The notes: a model not told the origin generated them from the letters alone. 64,000 nt of DNA from Desemzia incerta (GCF_900115825.1 NZ_FOXW01000003.1:62001-126000), one strand, 5' to 3'. Positions 20,533 to 29,987 are shown, counted from the first letter of the stretch. Translations and numbers: made by a program.

Positions 20533-22602
20533 ATGAGTCACAATGTATTGCTTGAAATCGGATTAGAAGAAATGCCCGCTAACGTGATCACTCAAAGCCG
20601 CATCCAGTTAATGGAGCGCGTGGAAAAATTTCTGACAGAAAACCGCTTGTCTTTTGGACAAGTCAAATCTTATTCTACACCGCGCCGTTTGGCCGTTTTG
20701 ATTCATGATGTAGCTGAAAAACAAGAAGATCAAGAAGTAACCGCTAAAGGTCCAGCGAAGAAAATTGCTTTAGATAACGAAGGAAACTGGTCAAAAGCAG
20801 CTCAAGGATTTGTTAGAGGTCAAGGATTAACGCCAGAAAATATTTATTTCAAAGAGTTGAAAGGTGTAGAATACGTTCACGTAGACAAATTCATTCCTGG
20901 AAAATCTGCTATGGATATTCTTCCGCAATTGTCTGAAGTCGTGACATCAATGACTTTCCCAGTGAGCATGCACTGGGCAGATCATTCGTTAAAATACATT
21001 CGTCCTATCCACTGGATCGCTGCTATGGCAGATGAGAAAGTGATTCCTTTTAAAGTGTTGGATGTAGAAACGTCAAATACCAGCCGCGGACATCGTTTCT
21101 TAGGTGAAGATGTTGTCTTCGAAACGGCATTAGATTACGAAGCAGCTCTAAGTGAGCAATTTGTGGTAGCCGACAACGAAAAACGTACTGCTTTGATCGT
21201 TAGTCAAATCAATGCGTTAGCTGAAAAACATCAATGGACGGTTCCATTAGACGAAGAGTTACTAGAAGAGATCACTAATATCGTAGAATACCCAACGGCT
21301 TTCTACGGAACATTTGATGAATCTTACTTAGCGATTCCAAATGAAGTCTTGATGACTTCGATGAAAGATCATCAACGTTATTTCTACGTGATGAATCAAG
21401 AAAAAGATATCTTGCCGTACTTTATTTCTGTACGTAATGGAAATGCGGACCACATCGAAAACGTAGCTAAAGGAAATGAAAAAGTATTAGTTGCTCGTTT
21501 AGATGATGCTCAATTCTTCTTTGAAGAAGACAAAAAATTGTCTATCGATGCATGCCTAGAAAAATTGAAATCTGTTACTTTCCATGAAAAAATCGGTTCA
21601 TTGTATGAAAAAATGCAACGGACTGGACTATTCGCTGAAGTGATCGGGAAACAAATCGGGTTGACTGAACAAGAAATGACCGACCTGAAAAGAGCAGCCG
21701 ACATTTATAAATTTGATTTGGTAACGAACATGGTAGATGAGTTCCCTGAACTTCAAGGAATCATGGGCGAGAAATATGCCTTATTATTTGGTGAGACACC
21801 AGCAGTTGCTCAAGCGATTCGTGAGCATTACCAACCGATTTCTAGTGAAGGTGCATTGCCAACTAGTCGTGTAGGGGCTGTTCTAGCTGTTGCGGACAAA
21901 TTAGACAGTGTAATGAGTTTGTTTGCTGCTGGAGTTGTTCCAACAGGATCAAATGATCCGTTTGGTCTAAGAAGACAAGCTTACGGAATGATTCGTATCG
22001 TTGTCGACAAACAATGGTCATTCCCAGTCCGTACGATTTGGGCAAACATTTCTTCTCAGTTACATGAAAAGCCAGAATTGATGTTGAGCGGATACGCTGA
22101 GACACAAGCTGATGCATTAAGCTTCATCAAAGGCAGAATCCGTCAATTATTGACAAGTCTTCAATTGAATTACGGGGTAGTGGATGCTGCTTTAGGTTCT
22201 ACTCAAGACGATATCTTGCAAATCATTGAGATCGCTCAAGTATTAGAAGCTGAAAGCCAATTAGAAACCTTTAAATCAACTATCGAGGCTGTCCAACGTG
22301 CAATCAATTTAGCTGAAAAAGCTTCTGATGAGACTTCTATCGAGACCGATAAGTTCGAAACAGCCAGTGAAAAGAATCTATACGACGCTGTTCTTTCTGT
22401 TAAAGAGCGTTATGCTGACTTCTCTGTAAGAGAACGATACGCTGCTTTATCCAACTTAGCGCCTTCCATCCATGAATTCTTTGAAGAAAACATGGTCATG
22501 GCAGAAGACGAAACAGTACGAAACAATCGTTTGTCTATGCTTCGTGAGATCGCACAATTTGCATTATCTTTTGCTGATTTAGATAAATTAGTGATCAAGT
22601 AA
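20533..22602 (+). CDS. glyS: Glycyl-tRNA synthetase beta subunit
   Basis: tRNA-binding subunit of GlyRS, 689 aa, beginning with NVLLEIGLEEMPANVI. Conserved YSTPRRLAVLI and the HD-like core DEFPELQGIMGEKYA are present. The ribosome site GGAGG lies within the end of glyQ. An intrinsic terminator follows the stop, ending the glyQS operon. Confidence 0.97.
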   Translation: MSHNVLLEIGLEEMPANVITQSRIQLMERVEKFLTENRLSFGQVKSYSTPRRLAVLIHDVAEKQEDQEVTAKGPAKKIALDNEGNWSKAAQGFVRGQGLTPENIYFKELKGVEYVHVDKFIPGKSAMDILPQLSEVVTSMTFPVSMHWADHSLKYIRPIHWIAAMADEKVIPFKVLDVETSNTSRGHRFLGEDVVFETALDYEAALSEQFVVADNEKRTALIVSQINALAEKHQWTVPLDEELLEEITNIVEYPTAFYGTFDESYLAIPNEVLMTSMKDHQRYFYVMNQEKDILPYFISVRNGNADHIENVAKGNEKVLVARLDDAQFFFEEDKKLSIDACLEKLKSVTFHEKIGSLYEKMQRTGLFAEVIGKQIGLTEQEMTDLKRAADIYKFDLVTNMVDEFPELQGIMGEKYALLFGETPAVAQAIREHYQPISSEGALPTSRVGAVLAVADKLDSVMSLFAAGVVPTGSNDPFGLRRQAYGMIRIVVDKQWSFPVRTIWANISSQLHEKPELMLSGYAETQADALSFIKGRIRQLLTSLQLNYGVVDAALGSTQDDILQIIEIAQVLEAESQLETFKSTIEAVQRAINLAEKASDETSIETDKFETASEKNLYDAVLSVKERYADFSVRERYAALSNLAPSIHEFFEENMVMAEDETVRNNRLSMLREIAQFALSFADLDKLVIK

Positions 22603-22614
22603 GTTGAATTACCT

Positions 22615-22655
22615 GCTCCATTAGGAAGAGTCATTTCTAGTGGAGTCCTTTTTTT
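22615..22655 (+). terminator. Terminator after glyS
   Basis: GCTCCATTAG pairs with CTAGTGGAGT (two G-T pairs, one at the end), 12-nt loop, then CC and T7. Confidence 0.8.
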
Positions 22656-22692
22656 AACTATCGTACTTGAATAAGGAAAAGGAGCTGTTCAT

Positions 22693-23058
22693 ATGTCTCA
22701 TAAAGTGAAAATGAAACGAGTATATGAAGCTGCATCGTCGACAGATGGGTACAGGATTTTAGTAGACCGTATTTGGCCTCGAGGGATAAAAAAAGAAGCA
22801 GCAGCTGTTGACGAGTGGAACAAAGATATCGCACCTACTACAGAAGCGCGGAAATCTTTCCAGCATGATCCGGAAAAGTTTGATTCTTTCAAAGAGAAGT
22901 ACCTTCAAGAATTAGACGCCAATCCAGAAACACCGACTTTTATTCAACAACTAAACGACTGTTTAAAGACACAAGATGTGACATTGGTGTATGCGGCAAA
23001 AGATGAAGTGTATAATCATGTTGTGATCTTGAAAGAATACATTGAGAAAAAACTATAG
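22693..23058 (+). CDS. DUF488 family protein
   Basis: 121-aa member of DUF488 (YeaO-like), recognised from YRILVDRIWPRGIKK, W-K-D-IAPT, and LVYAAKDEVYNHVVILK. Family members are small cytosolic proteins of unproven function, sometimes linked to metal or stress conditions. ATG follows AAAAGGAG. It sits 30 bp before the ABC exporter gene and may share a transcript with it. Confidence 0.88.
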   Translation: MSHKVKMKRVYEAASSTDGYRILVDRIWPRGIKKEAAAVDEWNKDIAPTTEARKSFQHDPEKFDSFKEKYLQELDANPETPTFIQQLNDCLKTQDVTLVYAAKDEVYNHVVILKEYIEKKL

Positions 23059-23088
23059 CGACTAGGGATCGTTCATTAGGGGGATATT

Positions 23089-24804
23089 ATGTTAACACGA
23101 TTTTTTGATTACTACCGACCGTATAAAACACTTTTTACCATCGATTTCATTTCCGCTGTAGTGGTAGCTGTCTTGGAACTGGCATTTCCAATCGTTGTCA
23201 GTCAAGTAACAGATGAACTGCTGCCGACTGCCAATTGGACTTTGATCGTGGCAGCTTCTGTAGGAATGCTGTTATTGTATATCATTACCACATCACTGCA
23301 GTTTGTAGTGACGTACTACGGACATAAATTGGGAACGAATATTGAGACTGATATGCGTAGAGACTTGTATTCTCATTTGCAGCGGCAATCTTTTCGATAC
23401 TTCGACAACCGTGAGACAGGCCAGCTGATCACAAGACTGACTTCTGATCTTTTTGAGATCGCAGAAGTCGCTCACCATGGTCCGGAAGATATTTTTATTA
23501 CGATTTTCACCTTAACGGGTGCTTTTTATATGATGCTTCAAATCCATACCGGATTAGCGATCGCAACCATTATCTTGGTTCCGTTTATTGCTTTGGCATT
23601 AGCTTTTTTCAATAAGCGCATGACGAAAGTCAATACAGATATTTACAACAGCTTAGGGAACTTCAGTGCTGGGATTGAATCTGCTGTTGGCGGTATCCGC
23701 GTGGTTCAAGCCTTTGCAAATGAAGCTCACGAAAGTTCTCTATTTGAAGGATTGAACCAATCGTACCGCAAATCTAAAATTTTGTTTTTCAAAATGCTGG
23801 GCATCAGTCATGCCTACAATTACTTACTGATTCGTTTAATTAGTTTGTTTGCTTTGTTTTTTGGAGCATACTATACGATCCAAGGAGAAATCAGTTATGG
23901 TGACTTCATCGGTTTTATTTTATTAGCGAACGTCTTCGTTAGACCGATAGAGAAAGTCAACAATATGATCGAAAGTTACCCCAAAGGTATAGCAGGATTC
24001 AAGAGATTTTCTGAAGAATTGGATCTGGAACCTGATATCAAAGATAAACCAGGTGCAGTAGAAGTCAGTGGTCTCACTGGGAAGATCGAATACAAAAATG
24101 TGTCCTTTACTTACGAAGGCAAAACTCCTGTATTAGATGGAATCAATTTAACGATCCATCCTGGAGAGACTGTTGCTTTCGTCGGACCGAGTGGAGCCGG
24201 GAAATCAACAATTTGCAATTTGTTGCCGCGCTTTTATGAGATCGATTCAGGTGAAATTACGATTGATGGATACAATATTCAAGATATCACGTTAGATTCT
24301 TTGCGTAATCAAATCGGTGTCGTCCAACAAGATGTGTTTTTATTCCCAGGAACGATTCGTGAAAATGTTCGTTATGGGAATTTAGAGGCTACAGATGAAG
24401 AAGTTTATAGAGCTATCCGTTTGGCACATTTAGAAAGTGTAGTTCAAAATATGCCTGAAGGTCTCGACAGTGTTGTCGGAGAAAGAGGCGTCAAGCTTTC
24501 TGGAGGTCAAAAACAACGATTGTCTATCGCACGGATGTTTTTAAAGAATCCGCCGATTTTGATTTTGGATGAAGCTACTTCAGCGCTGAATACAGAAACA
24601 GAGAAAGTGATTCAAGAGTCCTTGAATTCATTAGCAGAAGGGCGCACAACATTGATCATTGCCCATCGTTTAGCAACGATCAAACATGCGACTCGTATTG
24701 TGGTAGTCAATGAAGACGGGATTGCTGAAGAAGGAAACCATGAAGAGCTGATGGCTTTGAATGGAGTTTATCGTAACCTTCATGATGCACAATTTGCTTC
24801 TTAA
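23089..24804 (+). CDS. ABC exporter, fused permease and ATPase
   Basis: 571-aa half-transporter of the type I exporter class. Residues 1-310 hold six membrane helices; the ATPase follows with Walker A GPSGAGKST, signature LSGGQKQR, Walker B PILILDEATSAL and H-loop IIAHRLATI. It probably works as a homodimer, as no second half-transporter is adjacent. It resembles YfiB/BmrA-like lipid or multidrug exporters, but the substrate cannot be read from sequence. ATG behind AGGGGG; a strong terminator follows. Confidence 0.92.
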   Translation: MLTRFFDYYRPYKTLFTIDFISAVVVAVLELAFPIVVSQVTDELLPTANWTLIVAASVGMLLLYIITTSLQFVVTYYGHKLGTNIETDMRRDLYSHLQRQSFRYFDNRETGQLITRLTSDLFEIAEVAHHGPEDIFITIFTLTGAFYMMLQIHTGLAIATIILVPFIALALAFFNKRMTKVNTDIYNSLGNFSAGIESAVGGIRVVQAFANEAHESSLFEGLNQSYRKSKILFFKMLGISHAYNYLLIRLISLFALFFGAYYTIQGEISYGDFIGFILLANVFVRPIEKVNNMIESYPKGIAGFKRFSEELDLEPDIKDKPGAVEVSGLTGKIEYKNVSFTYEGKTPVLDGINLTIHPGETVAFVGPSGAGKSTICNLLPRFYEIDSGEITIDGYNIQDITLDSLRNQIGVVQQDVFLFPGTIRENVRYGNLEATDEEVYRAIRLAHLESVVQNMPEGLDSVVGERGVKLSGGQKQRLSIARMFLKNPPILILDEATSALNTETEKVIQESLNSLAEGRTTLIIAHRLATIKHATRIVVVNEDGIAEEGNHEELMALNGVYRNLHDAQFAS

Positions 24805-24816
24805 ACAACAAAATAT

Positions 24817-24853
24817 AAAAGGATCCTCCGTTGTATTATGGAGGATCCTTTTT
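24817..24853 (+). terminator. Terminator after the ABC exporter
   Basis: A perfect 13-bp stem AAAAGGATCCTCC / GGAGGATCCTTTT with a 10-nt loop and terminal T-run. Its loop contains the -35 of the next promoter. Confidence 0.93.
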
Positions 24854-24860
24854 GTATAAT
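24831..24860 (+). promoter_or_regulatory. Promoter of niaR, nested in the preceding terminator
   Basis: TTGTAT (24831-24836, inside the terminator loop) and TATAAT (24855-24860) with 18-bp spacing. I see no NiaR-type palindrome here, so niaR itself may not be autoregulated. Confidence 0.65.
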
Positions 24861-24895
24861 GAATACATTAAGGACAAAAAAGGATGGATAAGATC

Positions 24896-25426
24896 ATGGA
24901 TGCTGCTCAAAGAAGAGAATCGATTATTGCAAGATTAAGACAAGAAAGCGAACCATTCAGCGCGTCAAAGCTGGCTAAGCAGCTTGGTGTCAGCAGACAA
25001 GTGATTGTAGGGGACGTTTCTTTACTGCGTGCTTCTGGAGTAGATATTATTGCAACCCCGCGCGGTTATGTGTTAGACGCTGCTGCCCGGTCGAAAAATA
25101 CACACCGGCAATATACCGGTACCATAGCTTGTCAGCATACAGGCAACCAGACGAAACAGGAATTGTATGCCGTGGTCGATAAAGGTGGGGAATTGTTAGA
25201 CGTCATTGTCGAACACCCAATTTATGGAGAGTTGGCCGGGCGGTTGAACATTGCTTCTCGAAAAGACGCAGACCGATTTACGAAACGGGTGCTAGAAACG
25301 GAAACAGGATTGCTTTCAGACTTAACCAATGGAATCCATTTACACACCATTGCCTGTGAAGACAGTGAAACGTTTGAAGAAATCAAAGAAGAACTGAAGC
25401 GACTAAATATATTGTACGTAAGCTGA
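24896..25426 (+). CDS. niaR: Nicotinate-responsive repressor NiaR
   Basis: Transcriptional repressor of NAD/niacin genes that uses nicotinic acid as corepressor. N-terminal HTH_11 (ASKLAKQLGVSRQVIVGDVSLLR) and C-terminal 3H domain, named for three histidines that bind metal; VEHPIYGELAGRL and GIHLHTI are visible. The start is uncertain: ATG 24884 is adjacent to AAAAAAGG, whereas ATG 24896 is better spaced (176 aa). The next gene, niaX, has a perfect palindrome at its promoter, the expected NiaR target. Confidence 0.92.
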   Translation: MDAAQRRESIIARLRQESEPFSASKLAKQLGVSRQVIVGDVSLLRASGVDIIATPRGYVLDAAARSKNTHRQYTGTIACQHTGNQTKQELYAVVDKGGELLDVIVEHPIYGELAGRLNIASRKDADRFTKRVLETETGLLSDLTNGIHLHTIACEDSETFEEIKEELKRLNILYVS

Positions 25427-25433
25427 TTTTATA

Positions 25434-25461
25434 TTGACATTTTTCGGATAACTTATATAAT
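25434..25461 (+). promoter_or_regulatory. Promoter of niaX
   Basis: TTGACA (25434-25439) and TATAAT (25456-25461), 16-bp spacing, beginning 8 bp after the niaR stop. The predicted start site falls in the downstream operator. Confidence 0.88.
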
Positions 25462-25463
25462 TG

Positions 25464-25491
25464 TTTTACAGGTGTCAAGACACCTGTAAAA
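25464..25491 (+). promoter_or_regulatory. Probable NiaR operator
   Basis: A perfect 28-bp inverted repeat: arm TTTTACAGGTGTC, two central A, arm GACACCTGTAAAA. It starts 2 bp after the -10 and covers the transcription start, so a bound repressor would block initiation. Position between niaR and niaX supports the assignment; it is not followed by a T-run sufficient for termination. Confidence 0.85.
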
Positions 25492-25513
25492 AACCTATAA
25501 GGATCGTGAAAAA

Positions 25514-26086
25514 ATGAAAACAAAAACAAATCAGACATTAAAATTAACGTTAACAGCTATATTGATCGCTATCGGGATTTTGATTCCGATGATCAGTCCG
25601 GTAAAGATCATTTTAGAACCAGCCTCATTTACTTTAGCGAGTCATGTTGCTATATTTATTGCTATGTTCATTTCTCCAGGAGTGGCGCTGACCGTTGCAC
25701 TTGGAACAACAATGGGCTTCTTTTTAGGCGGTTTCCCAATAGTGGTAACATTAAGGGCACTGACGCATGTAGTATTTGTAGTCCTCGGTTCTCAACTATT
25801 GAAAAAGCGCCCATCTCTACTGAATAATAAAGGTCAATCTCTTCTTTTCTCATTAGGGATCGGTATTGTTCATGCTGTAAGTGAGATTGCAGTAGTTTCG
25901 TTGTTTTATTTCGGAGGGAACATGACAGAAGGTTATTATGCACAAGGGTTTATGACTTCAGTATTATTGCTAGTGGGATTAGGCACAGTCATACACAGTA
26001 TGATTGATTTCACTATCGCTCAAGTCATTTGGTTAGGACTTGAAAAACGGACGAATATCGGTAAAAAAGTAGCCTCCATTCAATAA
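25514..26086 (+). CDS. niaX: Niacin ECF transporter S component NiaX
   Basis: 190-aa, highly hydrophobic membrane protein with about six helices. IPMISPVKI, SFTLASHVAIFIAMFISP and GFFLGGFPIVVTLRALTHV match the niacin-specific substrate-binding (S) subunit of energy-coupling factor transporters, which borrows a shared EcfA/EcfT module encoded elsewhere. Its own promoter and the palindrome, plus the neighbouring niaR, fit niacin-dependent repression. No clear terminator follows. Confidence 0.87.
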   Translation: MKTKTNQTLKLTLTAILIAIGILIPMISPVKIILEPASFTLASHVAIFIAMFISPGVALTVALGTTMGFFLGGFPIVVTLRALTHVVFVVLGSQLLKKRPSLLNNKGQSLLFSLGIGIVHAVSEIAVVSLFYFGGNMTEGYYAQGFMTSVLLLVGLGTVIHSMIDFTIAQVIWLGLEKRTNIGKKVASIQ

Positions 26087-26162
26087 TGAGGATTCGATTC
26101 AGAATAGTCTATGAATCCTTAGCAAATGTACGCCGAAAAGCGGATCATATAATATTTTGACT

Positions 26163-26191
26163 TTGTAATTTAAAGCCTTACATGCTATAAT
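26163..26191 (+). promoter_or_regulatory. Promoter of dnaG-rpoD
   Basis: TTGTAA (26163-26168), 17 bp, TATAAT (26186-26191) with an extended -10 (TGC before TATAAT). It lies about 130 bp before dnaG. Confidence 0.75.
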
Positions 26192-26233
26192 ACATTATGT
26201 ATTGTTGCGTGTAATAATAAATGAAAAATAATT

Positions 26234-26262
26234 GAGTCGCACTTATTTGATGAGTGCGACTC
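26234..26262 (+). promoter_or_regulatory. Perfect hairpin in the dnaG leader
   Basis: GAGTCGCACT and AGTGCGACTC form a 10-bp stem with a 9-nt loop, between promoter and dnaG start. The sequence after it (TTAGATACTTTT) is not a clean T-run, so it could be an attenuator, an RNA-stability element or a processing site. Confidence 0.6.
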
Positions 26263-26322
26263 TTAGATACTTTTACTGTTTATTTAGTAGACAACAGTCT
26301 TGAATGGATTGAGGTGGAGTAT

Positions 26323-28188
26323 TTGGCAGTAAGGATTCCTGAAGAGACAATTAATGAGATTCGGCAAAAAACCAACATCACGGATGTCGTAAGTCAGTAT
26401 GTGCAATTGAAAAAACAAGGAAAGAACTTGTTTGGATTTTGCCCATTCCACGAAGAACGAACACCATCATTTTCCGTTACAGAAGAAAAACAAATTTATC
26501 ATTGTTTCAGTTGCGGGCGTGGAGGGAACGTCTATTCATTTTTAATGGAAGTAGATGGATTATCTTTTCCAGAAGCGGTCATTAAGACAGCTGAATTGGC
26601 TAATATCCCTGTAGATAATGAGTTGTTGCCGCAGCAGAATGGTTTTCAAGCAGCAGGAGACTCGAAAAAAGATCAATTGATCCAAATGCATGAAGATAGT
26701 GTGGAGTTATACCACCATATCTTGGTCAATACGACTGCTGGTGAAGAAGCGTTACAGTATTTACTGGATCGCGGATTGACTATGGAGACAATTGAAACCT
26801 TTAAAATCGGTTTTTCTCCTAAAGAACGAACAGTGTTGCTGCAATATTTACAAGGAAAAGAATATACAGAGCAGCAGATGGAAGAATCTGGACTCTTTAT
26901 CACTCGTGAGAATGGGGATAAAATGGATCGATTTTCTAACCGGATCTTATTTCCGGTAGAAAACCAGCAAGGAAAAGTCGTGGCTTTATCTGGCCGGCTG
27001 TTCAAAGTGACTGAAAATCCGCATTTCAATGAACCTAAATACCTGAACAGTCCAGAAACGTATTTGTTCAATAAACGAAAAGTATTGTTCAACTATAAGC
27101 GGGCACGTTCAACGATCCGAAAAGAAAAAGAAGCAATTCTATTTGAAGGTTTTATGGATGTTATTTCGGCTTATCAAGCCGGTGTGACCAATGCCTTGGC
27201 TACCATGGGAACCAGCTTAACGAATGAACAGATTCATATGCTGGATCGAATCACAGATAAAATCGTAGTAGCTTATGATGGGGATAATGCCGGGATTGAG
27301 GCAACCAAAAGAGCTACGGATCTTTTGACGGAAGAAACACATTTTGATGTAGAAGTAGTGAGTTTTCCAGAAGGTCTGGATCCTGATGACTACATCAAGC
27401 AAAAGTCTCCGGAATCATTTGTTGAATTTGTCCGTCATGGACGAGATACGTTATTCAACTTCAAGATGCGCTATTACCGAAAATCGCTCAATTTAAACAA
27501 TGAGAGCGAACGGTTGGGGTATATTGAAAAAATTCTCAATGAGATGCTGACAATTCCTTCAGCAGTAGAACGAGAAGTGTATCTGAAGCAGTTGTCTGAA
27601 GAGTTCGATTTGACTCTCGAGACACTGAAAGAGCAGTTCCAACAGACGTTCTATGCGTACCAAAGCAAGAAAAACAAAGGGAAACAAACAGAACAGCAAG
27701 AGCCGCCCAGAAGAGCAGTCGCTCCTCAAGTTCAACAGCAAAGGCGAACGATTGGGCCGATTGAACGGGCAGAAAGATTATTGCTGAATCGCTTGTTCCA
27801 TTTTGAAGCTGCTTGGGTACAGCTGAAAAGCATCGATGAACACTTTCACTTTCTTCACGATGAGTACCAAATGCTGTATGTGTTGTTTGAGAGTTTTAAA
27901 GAACAGACAGATAATCAAGGAACTGTAGAAGCTTTTATGGATTTCGTAAAAGAACCTGAATTACGGAACCATATTGCGGAACTTGAATTGATGTCTGTGA
28001 GTGAAGAAATGTCTAACCAGGAAATTATCGACTGTGTAGATGTTATTTCTAGAAAATCCACTTTAGAAAATCAGCTCAAAGAAAAGCAGCAGCAAATAAA
28101 AGAAGCTTCCAGACAAGGAAATCGAGATGAATTGCGTATCCTAATGAAGGAAGTCGTGGATCTATCTCGCTTATTGAAAAACAAGTGA
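26323..28188 (+). CDS. dnaG: DNA primase DnaG
   Basis: Makes RNA primers for replication. From TTG 26323 (AGG 8 nt upstream) the 621-aa product starts MAVRIPEETINEIRQ, the normal primase N-terminus; the frame continues upstream to 26254 but that part includes the leader hairpin. The zinc finger is CPFHEERTPSFS...HCFSCGRGG, TOPRIM motifs are LFEGFMDVISAYQAG and VVAYDGDNAG, and the C-terminal helicase-binding domain follows a glutamine-rich linker. First gene of the macromolecular-synthesis operon with rpoD. Confidence 0.95.
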   Translation: MAVRIPEETINEIRQKTNITDVVSQYVQLKKQGKNLFGFCPFHEERTPSFSVTEEKQIYHCFSCGRGGNVYSFLMEVDGLSFPEAVIKTAELANIPVDNELLPQQNGFQAAGDSKKDQLIQMHEDSVELYHHILVNTTAGEEALQYLLDRGLTMETIETFKIGFSPKERTVLLQYLQGKEYTEQQMEESGLFITRENGDKMDRFSNRILFPVENQQGKVVALSGRLFKVTENPHFNEPKYLNSPETYLFNKRKVLFNYKRARSTIRKEKEAILFEGFMDVISAYQAGVTNALATMGTSLTNEQIHMLDRITDKIVVAYDGDNAGIEATKRATDLLTEETHFDVEVVSFPEGLDPDDYIKQKSPESFVEFVRHGRDTLFNFKMRYYRKSLNLNNESERLGYIEKILNEMLTIPSAVEREVYLKQLSEEFDLTLETLKEQFQQTFYAYQSKKNKGKQTEQQEPPRRAVAPQVQQQRRTIGPIERAERLLLNRLFHFEAAWVQLKSIDEHFHFLHDEYQMLYVLFESFKEQTDNQGTVEAFMDFVKEPELRNHIAELELMSVSEEMSNQEIIDCVDVISRKSTLENQLKEKQQQIKEASRQGNRDELRILMKEVVDLSRLLKNK

Positions 28189-28263
28189 GGTATGGTAAGA
28201 TCATAATTAATGGATTTAAGTATTTTTTAAATCATTCAGTTGGAAAAGGGGAGGCATTTTTTG

Positions 28264-29370
28264 ATGGCAGAAAAACAAACTGCAAATAAAGAAACGTATG
28301 AACAAGCGGTAAAAAGAGTTATCAGCGAGTACAAGGCAAAAGGGATTATCAAGTACAATGAATTAGCTGATCAAATTGCAACGCCTTTCAGTTTAGACGC
28401 TACAGATATGGATAATTTAATCCAACGCGTTGAAGATGCTGGAATTGGTGTTGTCGGAGAAGATGGAAATCCTACTGAACGACAACTGAAAAAAGAAGAA
28501 GAGGAAGAAAAACCAGAAGATCTGACTGCTCCTCCAGGCGTTAAGATCAATGATCCTGTTCGTATGTATTTAAAAGAAATCGGTCGTGTAGATCTATTGT
28601 CTGCCGGCGAAGAAGTTTCTTTAGCTAAACGAATCGAAGAAGGAGATCCTGAAGCGAAACAAAGTTTGGCTGAAGCCAACTTGCGTTTAGTAGTAAGTAT
28701 TGCAAAACGTTATGTAGGACGTGGAATGCAATTCTTAGACTTGATTCAAGAAGGTAACATGGGATTGATGAAAGCTGTTGAGAAATTCGACTATACTAAA
28801 GGGTTTAAATTCTCTACGTATGCAACTTGGTGGATCAGACAAGCAATCACTCGTGCTATCGCTGACCAAGCGAGAACGATCCGTATTCCAGTGCACATGG
28901 TTGAAACCATCAACAAATTAGTGCGTATCCAACGTCAATTATTACAAGATTTGGGAAGAGATCCTACACCAGAAGAAATCGGTGCTGAAATGGATTTGCC
29001 AACTGAAAAAGTACGTGAAATCTTAAAAATCTCTCAAGAGCCTGTTTCATTAGAAACGCCTATTGGTGAAGAAGATGATTCTCATTTAGGAGACTTCATC
29101 GAAGACCACGACGCAACTAGTCCTGAAGACAATGCTTCTTACGAATTGTTGAAAGAACAATTAGAGGATGTATTGGATACTTTAACAGACCGTGAAGAAA
29201 ACGTATTGCGTTTACGTTTTGGTTTAGATGATGGCCGTACAAGAACACTTGAAGAAGTAGGTAAAGTCTTCGGTGTTACTCGTGAGCGTATCCGTCAAAT
29301 CGAAGCAAAAGCTCTACGCAAATTACGCCACCCAAGCAGATCTAAGCAATTGAAAGATTTCTTGGAATAA
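28264..29370 (+). CDS. rpoD: Primary sigma factor RpoD (SigA)
   Basis: Housekeeping sigma-70. 368 aa from ATG 28264, behind GGGGAGG at 9 nt; the upstream in-frame start at 28240 has no site. Region 1.1 is short, region 1.2 begins [17 protein letters not shown], region 2.4 contains [17 protein letters not shown], and region 4.2 ends [18 protein letters not shown]. It closes the dnaG operon and is followed by a strong terminator. Everything to its right until 60.4 kb is accessory. Confidence 0.97.
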   Translation: MAEKQTANKETYEQAVKRVISEYKAKGIIKYNELADQIATPFSLDATDMDNLIQRVEDAGIGVVGEDGNPTERQLKKEEEEEKPEDLTAPPGVKINDPVRMYLKEIGRVDLLSAGEEVSLAKRIEEGDPEAKQSLAEANLRLVVSIAKRYVGRGMQFLDLIQEGNMGLMKAVEKFDYTKGFKFSTYATWWIRQAITRAIADQARTIRIPVHMVETINKLVRIQRQLLQDLGRDPTPEEIGAEMDLPTEKVREILKISQEPVSLETPIGEEDDSHLGDFIEDHDATSPEDNASYELLKEQLEDVLDTLTDREENVLRLRFGLDDGRTRTLEEVGKVFGVTRERIRQIEAKALRKLRHPSRSKQLKDFLE

Positions 29371-29376
29371 AAATTT

Positions 29377-29424
29377 AAGCTGTTCATTACATGAGTTTAA
29401 CTCATGTAATGAACAGCTTTTTTG
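29377..29424 (+). terminator. Terminator after rpoD
   Basis: AAGCTGTTCATTACATGAG pairs perfectly with CTCATGTAATGAACAGCTT (19 bp) over a tiny loop, then T-run. It marks the end of the conserved left block. Confidence 0.95.
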
Positions 29425-29470
29425 TTTTTGAAATATGACTAAAGAAAAGTTCTTCATCAAATGAGGTTGA

Positions 29471-29681
29471 TGAGAAAGTTTGAGAGTTTTATGTTCTCAC
29501 GTTGACAAACTATTTCCTTCGGATAATGTGATGTCTTAAGAATAGCCGTGAGACCGCTTTGAGCCAAATACCGTCTCAAGGCTTGCAAGCTTCAAACTTA
29601 GTGTAACGGCTAAAGCCGTACATTAAGTAATTCACATTGCCTCCTTCTTCATGGCTATAAGCCATCCCGTATTCCTACAGA
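29471..29681. other. Structured intergenic element, possible ncRNA or palindromic repeat remnant
   Basis: The 620-bp gap after rpoD holds no convincing gene but many nested inverted repeats. TGAGAA/TTCTCA (29471-29499) is followed by a long-range stem AATGTGA..CTTAA (29525-29539) with TTAAG..TCACATT (about 29623-29638). Enclosed are GCC-TGAGAC/GTCTCA-GGC (29545-29582) and ACGGCTAAAGCCGT, and just after lies ATGGCT/AGCCAT. This is a multi-branched fold. On the - strand a 29-codon open frame (29576-29665) overlaps it, without homology I recognise. The rest of the gap to 29987 is AT-rich with nothing seen. Confidence 0.5.
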
Positions 29682-29987
29682 AATAGTCAGTATTACTTTT
29701 TTAAAAGGATAGACTTCAAAAAAATTCTTCCGGAATCAGGGCTGCTGAGGAAAAATTATAAAAATTCAGTTAATGACTTAGAATAATTGATAAAAGCAGA
29801 AATGATTACTCATAAAGATTCTCTTACTAAGGTTGCCTTTTAGTAAAAGAATTTTTTAACTAATAACATAATGTATACAATAGGCTACATCTTATATGAT
29901 ACAATGATTAAAATAAGATGAAATAAAAATGATATTAAATAAGGGGTTAAAGAATAATTGGGTTGCAAGATCAGAAAGGATTTAAAT

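Noticed and set aside
25464-25491. niaX palindrome as an intrinsic terminator
   Set aside because: It sits at the start site between -10 and the gene, has almost no loop and only A-rich sequence after it, so an operator is the better reading.
29576-29665. 29-codon - strand frame in the structured element
   Set aside because: Short, overlaps strong inverted repeats, no known homologue; kept only as a remark under the structural element.
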